Shown: in pieces, positions 55,991 through 63,176 of the stretch
Numbering within the stretch: the stretch's first letter is position 1
How the letters are laid out: each line of letters starts with the position of its first letter
Assembly (NCBI RefSeq): GCF_000426705.1
Contig: NZ_KE384556.1
Coordinates: 428,153-492,152 of the forward strand
Reading direction: 5' to 3'
Length of the DNA stretch: 64,000 nt
Origin: Spirochaeta cellobiosiphila DSM 17781
GTDB lineage: Bacteria > Spirochaetota > Spirochaetia > DSM-17781
Program-made: the position numbers and the translations under genes
Notes under the pieces: model-generated
The model's database searches: none
What the model was told of the DNA's origin: nothing
What the model saw: the letters and a program-made list of their open reading frames with translations, nothing else

Positions 55991-56019
55991 AATATCGATG
56001 AATTATTGGATTGTGTCAA
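55991..56019 (-). promoter_or_regulatory. promoter of the ileS leader
   Basis: Minus strand consensus TTGACA (56019-56014), 17-base spacer, GATATT (55996-55991). Transcription would start about seven bases on, at or next to the ATG of the leader peptide. Confidence 0.65.
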
Positions 56020-56211
56020 GTTTTTGCTATTGTCCATATTCCGTCAATATCAGATCGACAAACTCTTGGTGTACCGAAGGGGTGAAGCAGCATTAAGTCC
56101 CTTCTCATACAAAGATCAACCTAATAGGAACAGGATCTCATACTATGGCTGATATACCTATAAAGGGGATTCTGTTTACCTTAAATACAATAAATATTTA
56201 GGAGTAAAAGA

Positions 56212-57885
56212 ATGAAAGGTATACTATCGATATATCTGGCCCTAGTCCTTTTTAGCTGCGCTACAACAACCAATCAACCAGAATCAGAAATAGATAATTT
56301 GATCAGTGAGACAGTTGCTGAAAATAACATCACAGGGCTAACGGTATCTATAATCCATAAAGGAAAGCCTTTATTACGAAAAGGTTATGGATATAGAGAT
56401 TATAGTCAGCAATTAAAAGTAGATTCAAATACATTGTTTCAAATCGGTTCCACTACAAAACTTTTTACAGCCATAGCCATTATGCAATTAGTGGAGGATG
56501 ATAAGATAATTTTAGATAATGATGTTCGAATGTACTTGCCCGACTTTAAACCCAAAAGTCTAGAAGAAAATTCAACAGTAACAGTACGAGACCTGTTAAC
56601 ACACCATTCCTCTCTCCCCTCTGCTTATTTCAGAAATTTTGTTCAGCAGGAACTGGATGACACTGAGTTTATGAAGACTTCGGCTATCCTTGGGGATGAG
56701 TATTTAGTAAAAGATTCCCCCCGTGTCTTTGCCTATAATAACTTAGGCTTTAGTTTATTAGGAGAAATCATTGCTACAGTATCCCAAGAGAGTTATGAAG
56801 AATATATAAAAACACACATCTTTAACCCTCTTGGAATGGATAGGGCACAGGTTTTAATACATGACAAGAATTTGAAAAACCTATCAAAAGGATATAATGC
56901 CGGTGAAGATCAAGAGCTCATGTGGTTTATTAAGGATATCCCTGCTGGATCTATCCTATTAACCAATAAAGATATGGAAATATTCCAAGAAGAATTAATC
57001 AAATGCAGTATGGGAGAGTCTAATAGATTATTATCACAAGACAGCTTACAGAGGATGTTTGTTCAACAAAACAAAGACGTTGTCTTAGACGAGAATTTTG
57101 AAATAGGTTTAACATTTTGGATCGAACATATAGCAGGTTATGATGTATTTGGACATGGAGGAACTATCCCGCCTTTTTATTCAGAAATGAAAATAGTCCC
57201 TGAAGCTGGTACAGCCGTATTTTTAGCTTCTAACGATAATACAGGTAACAATGAAGTTCTCACAGATTTAAGCATAGAAATAATTAAACTTTTATTAGGT
57301 ACAAAGATTGATGAACCCAAAAGTCCTCAATTCCGTCCTATTCAAAAAGAAGATATTAGCCAATTATCAGGCTATTATATGATGGGTAATATTGGATTAC
57401 TTCATATCCATGATAAAGAAGGAAAACTTGTTGCTAATATCCCGGATATAATAGAGAACACTGAAATACTTATTACAGAAGACAATGTTGTTTACCTGGG
57501 AGAAACAGGAATAACATTACATCCTATTGTGAACAAATATGCAGACTTTATTGGTTATCAAGAAAAATTTTTCATGGGTCCCGTCACAAAGAGTATGCCC
57601 TCAGTTATATCAGAAACATGGAAGAATAGATTAGGTACCTATACATCTAATGGATTATTCGAGGAACTTATTCTAAGTTATGATACTAAGAGCGACTTAC
57701 TATTAATGAAAGCCCAGTCTTCTGATCTTGGGACTCTTAATGTCTCTCTGGATATCATCAATGATGAACTATTAAGGGTACAAGGTTTAGGTCGCAATAA
57801 TGGCAATATATTAGAATACCATCAAGAAGGCAGTGTTGATTACTTAAACTACGCGGGAATAGAGTTCTACAAAAACAATAATTAA
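56212..57885 (+). CDS. beta-lactamase-fold serine hydrolase lipoprotein
   Basis: A 557-residue lipoprotein (signal peptide MKGILSIYLALVLFSC with lipobox LFSC at residue 15) of the class C beta-lactamase/DD-peptidase fold (Beta-lactamase family PF00144). Catalytic motifs: SxxK at Ser80-Lys83 (GSTTKLF), YxN at Tyr175-Asn177 (AYNNLGF), and H-G-G-T at His315 (GHGGTIPPF). A C-terminal beta-rich domain of about 200 residues follows. These proteins can be peptidases, esterases or carboxypeptidases; activity against beta-lactams cannot be assumed. GGAGTAAAAG precedes the ATG. It is divergent from the ileS leader. Confidence 0.88.
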   Translation: MKGILSIYLALVLFSCATTTNQPESEIDNLISETVAENNITGLTVSIIHKGKPLLRKGYGYRDYSQQLKVDSNTLFQIGSTTKLFTAIAIMQLVEDDKIILDNDVRMYLPDFKPKSLEENSTVTVRDLLTHHSSLPSAYFRNFVQQELDDTEFMKTSAILGDEYLVKDSPRVFAYNNLGFSLLGEIIATVSQESYEEYIKTHIFNPLGMDRAQVLIHDKNLKNLSKGYNAGEDQELMWFIKDIPAGSILLTNKDMEIFQEELIKCSMGESNRLLSQDSLQRMFVQQNKDVVLDENFEIGLTFWIEHIAGYDVFGHGGTIPPFYSEMKIVPEAGTAVFLASNDNTGNNEVLTDLSIEIIKLLLGTKIDEPKSPQFRPIQKEDISQLSGYYMMGNIGLLHIHDKEGKLVANIPDIIENTEILITEDNVVYLGETGITLHPIVNKYADFIGYQEKFFMGPVTKSMPSVISETWKNRLGTYTSNGLFEELILSYDTKSDLLLMKAQSSDLGTLNVSLDIINDELLRVQGLGRNNGNILEYHQEGSVDYLNYAGIEFYKNNN

Positions 57886-57894
57886 AATTCCTGT

Positions 57895-57922
57895 TTAAGG
57901 TAGTCCCTAGGGACTACCTTAA
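57895..57922. terminator. perfect 28-bp palindrome between convergent genes
   Basis: TTAAGGTAGTCCCT followed directly by its exact reverse complement AGGGACTACCTTAA, centred between the stop codons of the beta-lactamase-fold and methyltransferase genes. Probably a bidirectional terminator; no T tract beyond TTAA. Confidence 0.6.
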
Positions 57923-57929
57923 AATGTGG

Positions 57930-58703
57930 TTATTTAACGAAATCAATAGTAACGATACAAAGACCGCACTGTAATGTTGGCTGATTACGATAGTAGCCAT
58001 ACTTCTTATCCCATTCACCAGAATTAAGATCCTTTTTTAATCTATCAATCAAACGAGTCTCCGTTTCTGTATCTATAAAACCCCAGGCCGATTGGGCCTT
58101 GCGCACTTCTGATTCAAGAAAAGCTTCTGGTCTAGCATAAAAGGCTTCTTGAAATCCATCTTCACAATCTCGGGGTACATCTACATACTGACATTGGAAT
58201 GTATCCTTAGGTAAACAAGACTGGATAGCCTTCAGTTTAGGATATCTACGTCCTTCCACAGCCAGTACTTCCGGGAAATATTCTTTACTCCAGTAAGAGT
58301 CTAGTCGATCGGGATCGAAGGTTAAAATAACAAGACGCTTCTTTGTCACCCGTTTAATTTCTTCCAAACCCGCTTTCAGATCTGGCCAGTGATGTATAGT
58401 TAAAGAAGCCATAGCCGCATCAAAGCTATTATCATCAAAGGGTAACTTATCAGCTGTAGCCTCTATGGCGGCATGTAACCCCTTGGCCAAGCGAGTCTCT
58501 CTCATAGATTGAGAGGGTTCAACAGCAGTGACATCCATAGTAGTAGGTTCATAAGCTCCTGACCCGGCTCCAATATTAACAAGAGTGTTAACCTCACCCA
58601 GGGAAGCAAGAAGAGCTTTAGCTATATTGGGATCAGGCTTACGAATGTTAGTGTAATCAGGTTTATTACTATCGTAATCGTATGCAGGCTTATCAAAAAA
58701 CAT
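57930..58703 (-). CDS. class I SAM-dependent methyltransferase
   Basis: A 257-residue cytosolic enzyme. Motif I is LVNIGAGSGAYE (about residues 40-51), the acidic residue at the end of strand 2 is in VTAVEPSQSM, and motif II-III regions read ADKLPFDDNSFDAAMASLTIHHW followed by LKAGLEEIKRVTKKRLVILTFDP. It resembles UbiE/Methyltransf_11 small-molecule enzymes. The start MFFDKPAYDYDSNKPDYTNIR is typical of the subgroup. The acceptor is unknown. It is convergent with the beta-lactamase-fold gene across a palindrome. Confidence 0.88.
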   Translation of the reverse strand: MFFDKPAYDYDSNKPDYTNIRKPDPNIAKALLASLGEVNTLVNIGAGSGAYEPTTMDVTAVEPSQSMRETRLAKGLHAAIEATADKLPFDDNSFDAAMASLTIHHWPDLKAGLEEIKRVTKKRLVILTFDPDRLDSYWSKEYFPEVLAVEGRRYPKLKAIQSCLPKDTFQCQYVDVPRDCEDGFQEAFYARPEAFLESEVRKAQSAWGFIDTETETRLIDRLKKDLNSGEWDKKYGYYRNQPTLQCGLCIVTIDFVK

Positions 58704-58840
58704 ATTGTTCTCCTATTAATCATTAAAATTATTGAGTTATGCTTTTCTTCTATGAAGTGTTAGAAAGGAGATTTAGAAGTAAATCCATTACTCTCTTAGT
58801 ATTCATGAACATATATTAATTTACAATAATCTTTGAGACT

Positions 58841-58875
58841 AGAAAAGAAAAAGCACCAGTAATCATCTGGTGCTT
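58841..58875 (-). terminator. intrinsic terminator of the ricin-type gene
   Basis: AAGCACCAG, 7-base loop, CTGGTGCTT (58851-58875), followed on the minus strand by TTTTCTTTTC. Eight bases after the stop codon. Confidence 0.85.
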
Positions 58876-58882
58876 GTACGCA

Positions 58883-59413
58883 TTATTTGATTGCCTGAAG
58901 TTGCCATCTTTGTCGACCGGAATCATCATCGACACCCCATAGATCTACAAGAACTCCATCATTTGTACAACTTAGGTATTTACGTCCCCCGTTAACACCT
59001 GCATAAATAGCAATATTACAGGTAAAAGGAGTTGGACAAGAGGTAACAGGAGTAATGACCCATTGCTGGCGTCCACTTCCATCATCAACTCCATATAAAT
59101 CGACTTTAGATCCATCAATAGTCGTACTTAAATAACGTCTATCATTGTTCACACCCTTTTCAACACAAATATGATAAACATTTGCTTTTCCAGGGATGGG
59201 CTCGATTCCCCAGCGCTGTCTACCAGAGCCATCATCAACACTCCAAAGATCAACCTTGGTTCCATCTTCTACACAGCTCAAGAGACTTCTGTTAGTCCCT
59301 AATCCTCTCAGGATTTGAAGATTAAACATCCCTTTAATGGGACTAACCCGATCATCGTTATGATCAAAGAAAATCTCTTTAGCCAAGCCTGCAAACCCTT
59401 CTTCCATACCCAT
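58883..59413 (-). CDS. ricin-type beta-trefoil repeat protein without signal peptide
   Basis: A 176-residue protein made of three repeats of about 45 residues, each ending in [KV]VDL[WY][SG]VDD[GD]SGRQ[RQ]W (about residues 52-68, 98-112, 150-165), the QxW pattern of ricin-B-like trefoils. The repeats are close to identical (LSCVEDGTKVDLWSVDDGSGRQRW), suggesting recent internal duplication or sugar-binding selection. There is no signal peptide, so if it acts outside the cell another export route is needed. AAGGAG lies before the ATG. It is followed by an intrinsic terminator, so it is probably monocistronic. Confidence 0.8.
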   Translation of the reverse strand: MGMEEGFAGLAKEIFFDHNDDRVSPIKGMFNLQILRGLGTNRSLLSCVEDGTKVDLWSVDDGSGRQRWGIEPIPGKANVYHICVEKGVNNDRRYLSTTIDGSKVDLYGVDDGSGRQQWVITPVTSCPTPFTCNIAIYAGVNGGRKYLSCTNDGVLVDLWGVDDDSGRQRWQLQAIK

Positions 59414-59480
59414 TTTATTCTCCTTATCTTTTTATTATTGAGATATAGAGATAGACACCAAAAAAGGAATTAAAGTTCAT

Positions 59481-60347
59481 TTAATATTTGTACTTGTATT
59501 GTAACATCCAATCGTAGATGTTTTGATCAAAGGGATCATAATCGGAAGATTCCTTTCCCATACCACTACTGTTGTACACCTTTGTCCAACAATTATGCCC
59601 GACTCCTGGGAATATAGTGAGCTTTGCTTTTGTGGTGGGTGAAGGTGTTAGATTATTATATGCTTTTACAAGGTTTATAGATTTCTCGACATTTATCTCT
59701 TTATCAGAATCCCCATGAAAGACCCACAAAGGAACATCTCTTAAATTATTAACATCATTTGTGTCCACTTTACCACAAAGAGGCACCGCTGCAGCAATAC
59801 CTGCACGACTGCCATACTTTTTAAGATAAGTGTAAAGCCCCTCACCACCCATACTTAAACCAGTAAGATATATTCGCGAGGCATTAATACGATATGTATT
59901 TTGAAGGTATGCTATAAACTCAGCAAGTTCTAAAGCTTTCCATTTTGAACCTGTTGGTATTTGAGGAGTGGCTACAATAAAGGGAAAGGAAGGAGACCAA
60001 GTGCCTTCCTCAATCATTTCCTGGGGACCATATTTGAGAACCCTCTCTAGTTGAGAAGTACTACCATCACCCCGTTCTCCTGAACCATGGAGTGAAATCA
60101 GTAAAGGATAAGCCATGTCCGTATCATCATACCCTCCTGGAATATAAACGTAATGTCCATAGGGTGATGCAGATTCTTTGGCGAAAGGATATTGATAATG
60201 AGTTCCCCCAGTATCATGAGGTAAATCTCTTAGATCCTCTCCGAAACTAGCATAGCCAACATACAACTGACATGATGTTGCAGAAGATAAAAAGAGCACA
60301 TATATGATGATTGACCAAGCAATTGATTTAACCTTCATAATATTCAT
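59481..60347 (-). CDS. secreted esterase, PHB-depolymerase/CE1-like
   Basis: A 288-residue alpha/beta hydrolase with an export signal (VKSIAWSIIIYVLFLSSATSC), possibly a lipobox (ATSC). The oxyanion region is LLISLHGSGERGDGS, the nucleophile elbow is YLTGLSMGGEGLYTYL (Ser about 157), the Asp is in WVFHGDSDKEIN and the His in FPGVGHNCWTKVY. This pattern is that of the Esterase_PHB/feruloyl esterase group, which release acyl or feruloyl groups from polymers. It is encoded next to the ricin-type protein in the same direction, 67 bases away; carbohydrate-related work is plausible but inferred. Confidence 0.85.
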   Translation of the reverse strand: MNIMKVKSIAWSIIIYVLFLSSATSCQLYVGYASFGEDLRDLPHDTGGTHYQYPFAKESASPYGHYVYIPGGYDDTDMAYPLLISLHGSGERGDGSTSQLERVLKYGPQEMIEEGTWSPSFPFIVATPQIPTGSKWKALELAEFIAYLQNTYRINASRIYLTGLSMGGEGLYTYLKKYGSRAGIAAAVPLCGKVDTNDVNNLRDVPLWVFHGDSDKEINVEKSINLVKAYNNLTPSPTTKAKLTIFPGVGHNCWTKVYNSSGMGKESSDYDPFDQNIYDWMLQYKYKY

Positions 60348-60476
60348 AACATATACCTTTTAGCTTTAAGAAACTAAATATATAGTGATTTTTTTTAATA
60401 TATAGTTCATTTAGTGAATACGAAAAGACTGGATTTTATCTATTATTTCAGGATCCGGACAGGATCATGTAAGCTG

Positions 60477-61373
60477 TTAAGAATTATCCTTAGCCTTTTG
60501 AAAATACTCACCTGCTTTATCTGGGTCATTATGGACACGCTCATATAGAATACCCAACAGATTCCATCCATCAGCATAATGGGAATTGATTTCAACAGAA
60601 CGTTTAAAACATTCCTCCGCCTTAGTCATATCATCATAATTATTGCCATAGAGGACTCCCAAACTTGACCAGGCTTTAAAATTATCAGGTTCAATGGATA
60701 TTAGCTTTTCAAGACATTCCAGACTTTTCCCGGCATCACCCATTTCGTTGTAGAGAAATCCAAGGTTGTATAGGGCATAACTATATTCTGGTTCAAGTTC
60801 AAGACTTTTAAGATAATATTCTAAACCTTTCTCCTTATCCCCTAGAAAAGTAGCATAGATATATCCCATATTTCCCCAGGCCTGATAATAGTCTGGGTCA
60901 CAGCTCACACATTGTTGATAAGCATGTACTGTCTTTTCATATTCCTTTGTATAGATTTCATATATATAAGCGATGCGATACCATAACGATGCCTTATCTC
61001 TATGATATTTTAATGCGTTTTCGTAACACTTCTGAGCATTAGCATAATCTTCATAATGGAACTCATAAGCTCTACCTGCGTAATTCCAGATGGTAAAATT
61101 ACCTCTATATTTATCTTTAACTTTTTCAAATAGGGTAATCAGCTTTTCATAATCCTCTTTTTCATAACACACTTCGATAAGAGCGCTCCAGGAGGATTCC
61201 TGTTCATCATTTAGTTCAATAGCCTTTTCAAAGCTTTCTTGAGCTTTTTCCATATCCTTATGAACTTTGTGATATACAAAACCCAAGGTCTGCCAAGCGT
61301 CGGGATCATTTGGATTTTCTTCTATTTTATTTAAGGCAACATTTAGTGATAAGTCATTAAAATCTTTTTCCAT
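60477..61373 (-). CDS. tetratricopeptide-repeat protein
   Basis: A 298-residue soluble protein made of about eight TPR units of roughly 34-36 residues, for example PDAWQTLGFVYHKVHKDMEK followed by AQESFEKAIEL, PDYYQAWGNMGYIYATFLGD followed by KEKGLEYYLKSLELEP, and PDNFKAWSSLGVLYGNNYDD. There is no signal peptide and no other domain, so it is a protein-protein interaction scaffold in the cytosol. The ATG is only about one base from AAGG, so initiation may be inefficient. The partner is unknown. Confidence 0.88.
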   Translation of the reverse strand: MEKDFNDLSLNVALNKIEENPNDPDAWQTLGFVYHKVHKDMEKAQESFEKAIELNDEQESSWSALIEVCYEKEDYEKLITLFEKVKDKYRGNFTIWNYAGRAYEFHYEDYANAQKCYENALKYHRDKASLWYRIAYIYEIYTKEYEKTVHAYQQCVSCDPDYYQAWGNMGYIYATFLGDKEKGLEYYLKSLELEPEYSYALYNLGFLYNEMGDAGKSLECLEKLISIEPDNFKAWSSLGVLYGNNYDDMTKAEECFKRSVEINSHYADGWNLLGILYERVHNDPDKAGEYFQKAKDNS

Positions 61374-61504
61374 ACCTTCAGTCTAACACAACAATTATGT
61401 TTTTAAAGGAATTTTGCCCCACCCCTTCTTTTTATTGTTATACAGCATAAAGCAAAATTCTCATTCCGGTGTATCTTTGATTATAGTCTTGATATGATCC
61501 TTTT

Positions 61505-62158
61505 TTACATAGAACTCTTAACAAAGTCACCTTCACTATAGAGTTGAATCTCACTTATGGCCATATCAGGATCTATCGCCCCCTTATCATCAACTGATAA
61601 TATTTCAATGGTCAAAAGAGATAATTCGGAAACCTCCATGTTCTGAAGAAAAGCTGAATTACTTATATAAATATACTGAGGTTTATTAGAGACCTTGCCA
61701 TTAGTGTCTTTTAATAATTCTACTTCAAGGGAAGTGATTTCAAAATAGGGATCTTCTCTACTTTCATCAAAGCCCAACCAACGGATTCTGAGTTTTTCAG
61801 GACGACAATTTCTATCAAATAGTTTTTGGGATTTCATATACCCTGGATAGATAGCTATAACTCTAGGTATGGCATTGAGATTGACATCAAAAGTAATCGT
61901 CTGTCCTTCCCCTTTTCCCTCTACACCTTCAATCCAGGCAGAAGAGGAATCTCCATCCACTAGTCTATCTGCAGTATAATTACCAAGAGTCGATGATACA
62001 TCAGGAGTATCCACAGGAATGAGACGTGGAGAATAATATTCTGTCATCACCCCATCAAAGGATTCTATATAGTCTAAATTATAACGTACCTTAGAATCCT
62101 GTGCTTCCACTGTGATAACTAATAGAAGAGAAATAATAACAAAAGATATGGTTCTCAT
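61505..62158 (-). CDS. secreted protein with NADase-type/discoidin-like glycan-binding domain
   Basis: A 217-residue exported protein: signal peptide MRTISFVIISLLLVITVEAQ, then a beta-sandwich with STLGNYTADRLVDGDSSSAW and IEGVEGKGEGQTITFDVNLN and IRWLGFDESREDPYFEITSL. The VDGDSSSAWIEGVEGKGEGQ pattern is the one I associate with NADase-type glycan-binding (discoidin-like) domains. It ends EIQLYSEGDFVKSSM, matched by the remnant at 51813. A remnant of a methyltransferase lies just upstream. A surface sugar-binding role is likely; the ligand is unknown. Confidence 0.7.
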   Translation of the reverse strand: MRTISFVIISLLLVITVEAQDSKVRYNLDYIESFDGVMTEYYSPRLIPVDTPDVSSTLGNYTADRLVDGDSSSAWIEGVEGKGEGQTITFDVNLNAIPRVIAIYPGYMKSQKLFDRNCRPEKLRIRWLGFDESREDPYFEITSLEVELLKDTNGKVSNKPQYIYISNSAFLQNMEVSELSLLTIEILSVDDKGAIDPDMAISEIQLYSEGDFVKSSM

Positions 62159-62268
62159 TTTTTACCTCACACAATATGTACTGTAATCATAATAAAGCTT
62201 TAATAGGAAAGGAAGATAGTTTTTTCCATGGATCTTAATATCCTCTTCTAGAGTTTCTTCTATAAGCG

Positions 62269-62429
62269 TTATAATAACCCTGTACCTGCTCCAGCATCTA
62301 AAAACATTTTTCTTTTTTTTACCTGAAAAAATCATCAAGAGCGTTATATTTTTTCCATTGTAATTCTTTGAATTGTTCATCATAGTTTGAAGAACTTTTG
62401 TTGTATGAGTTAGTTAATATGTCTTTCAT
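62269..62429 (-). pseudogene. methyltransferase N-terminal remnant
   Basis: From ATG at 62429 the minus strand reads MKDILTNSYNKSSSNYDEQF then KELQWKKYNALDDFFR and a stop; in another frame it continues KMFLDAGAGTGLL, then stops. This is the start and motif I of a class I methyltransferase, broken by at least one frameshift (near a T6 run) and truncated after motif I. A perfect AAAGGAGGT lies 13 bases before the ATG (plus strand near 62443-62451). Confidence 0.55.
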
Positions 62430-62531
62430 GGGCTAATTGACTACCTCCTTTCGTATCAATAATGTGATGTTATTAAAGTAGTAATCCTTTTGTCTACTTA
62501 AAAAAAATTGTGAAATAAAAATGGTAAAAAA

Positions 62532-63164
62532 ATGAATGAATTTATTTATGGAACAGTAAGCAACAACACAGACCCAGATAGTATGGGACGTATCAAAGTA
62601 AGCTATTCATTGCAAGGTGAAGACACAGAAACAGACTGGCTACCTATCTTAAGTTTTTATGCAACCAATGGTTCAGGAGCTTTCTTTCTACCTGAAGTAG
62701 GAGACCAAGTTGTCATAGCCTTTCAAGATGCCAGACACCAGGCAGGCTTTGTCCTAGGAAGTCTCCACCATCAGGACAACCTTCCCCCCAGTACAGAAGA
62801 AAACACCGACAGTGATCTTAATGCAGATGGTGAAAACAATCTCCAATTCATTAAAAGTCGTTCCGGTAATAAACTGATCCTGGATGATAAATCAGGCGAA
62901 GAAAAGATCCAGCTTATCGCTGCTGACGGAGCAACCAGATTTGAATTTCTCATGGCTGATGAAATGATAAATCTGGAGACTGATAAGGATTTAAGAATAT
63001 CTGCGGCAGGTAAAATCATGATTGAAGCGGAAGAAGCGGAGTTATCCCTATCAGGAGGATTGCAAGCTACAGCCGATGGAATATCTATAGAAAGTGATTC
63101 TGATGTAAGTCTTACGGCCTCTGACAATATGAATGTCGAAGGATCCTCAGTCAAACTCAATTAA
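62532..63164 (+). CDS. VgrG/gp5-like baseplate spike protein, short
   Basis: A 210-residue protein. Residues 1-80 form the gp5/VgrG OB domain (YGTVSNNTDPDSMGRIKVSY, FLPEVGDQVVIAFQDARHQA). Residues about 95-210 are short repeating strands with Asp, Ser and Gly at turns (LRISAAGKIMIEAEEAELSL, ISIESDSDVSLTASDNMNVE), as in the triple-stranded beta-helix of contractile-tail spikes. In phage tails, type VI secretion and extracellular injection systems such trimers pierce the target membrane. The start has no good ribosome binding site. It is followed 12 bases later by a longer relative; both probably belong to an injection locus continuing right of the window. Confidence 0.85.
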   Translation: MNEFIYGTVSNNTDPDSMGRIKVSYSLQGEDTETDWLPILSFYATNGSGAFFLPEVGDQVVIAFQDARHQAGFVLGSLHHQDNLPPSTEENTDSDLNADGENNLQFIKSRSGNKLILDDKSGEEKIQLIAADGATRFEFLMADEMINLETDKDLRISAAGKIMIEAEEAELSLSGGLQATADGISIESDSDVSLTASDNMNVEGSSVKLN

Positions 63165-63176
63165 GGAGAGCTTATT

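Noticed and set aside
55853..56019. T-box riboswitch for ileS
   Set aside because: The conserved AGGGTGGNACCGCG antiterminator core and specifier stem are absent, and the leader is only about 130 bases; the Ile-rich peptide explains the region better.
55847..56152. 101-residue frame on the plus strand upstream of the beta-lactamase-fold gene
   Set aside because: It runs opposite to the ileS attenuator, encodes the reverse complement of the terminator and leader peptide, has no ribosome binding site and no protein-like features.
62162..62383. 73-residue minus-strand frame
   Set aside because: It passes through the methyltransferase remnant in the wrong frame; the sequence has no domain features.
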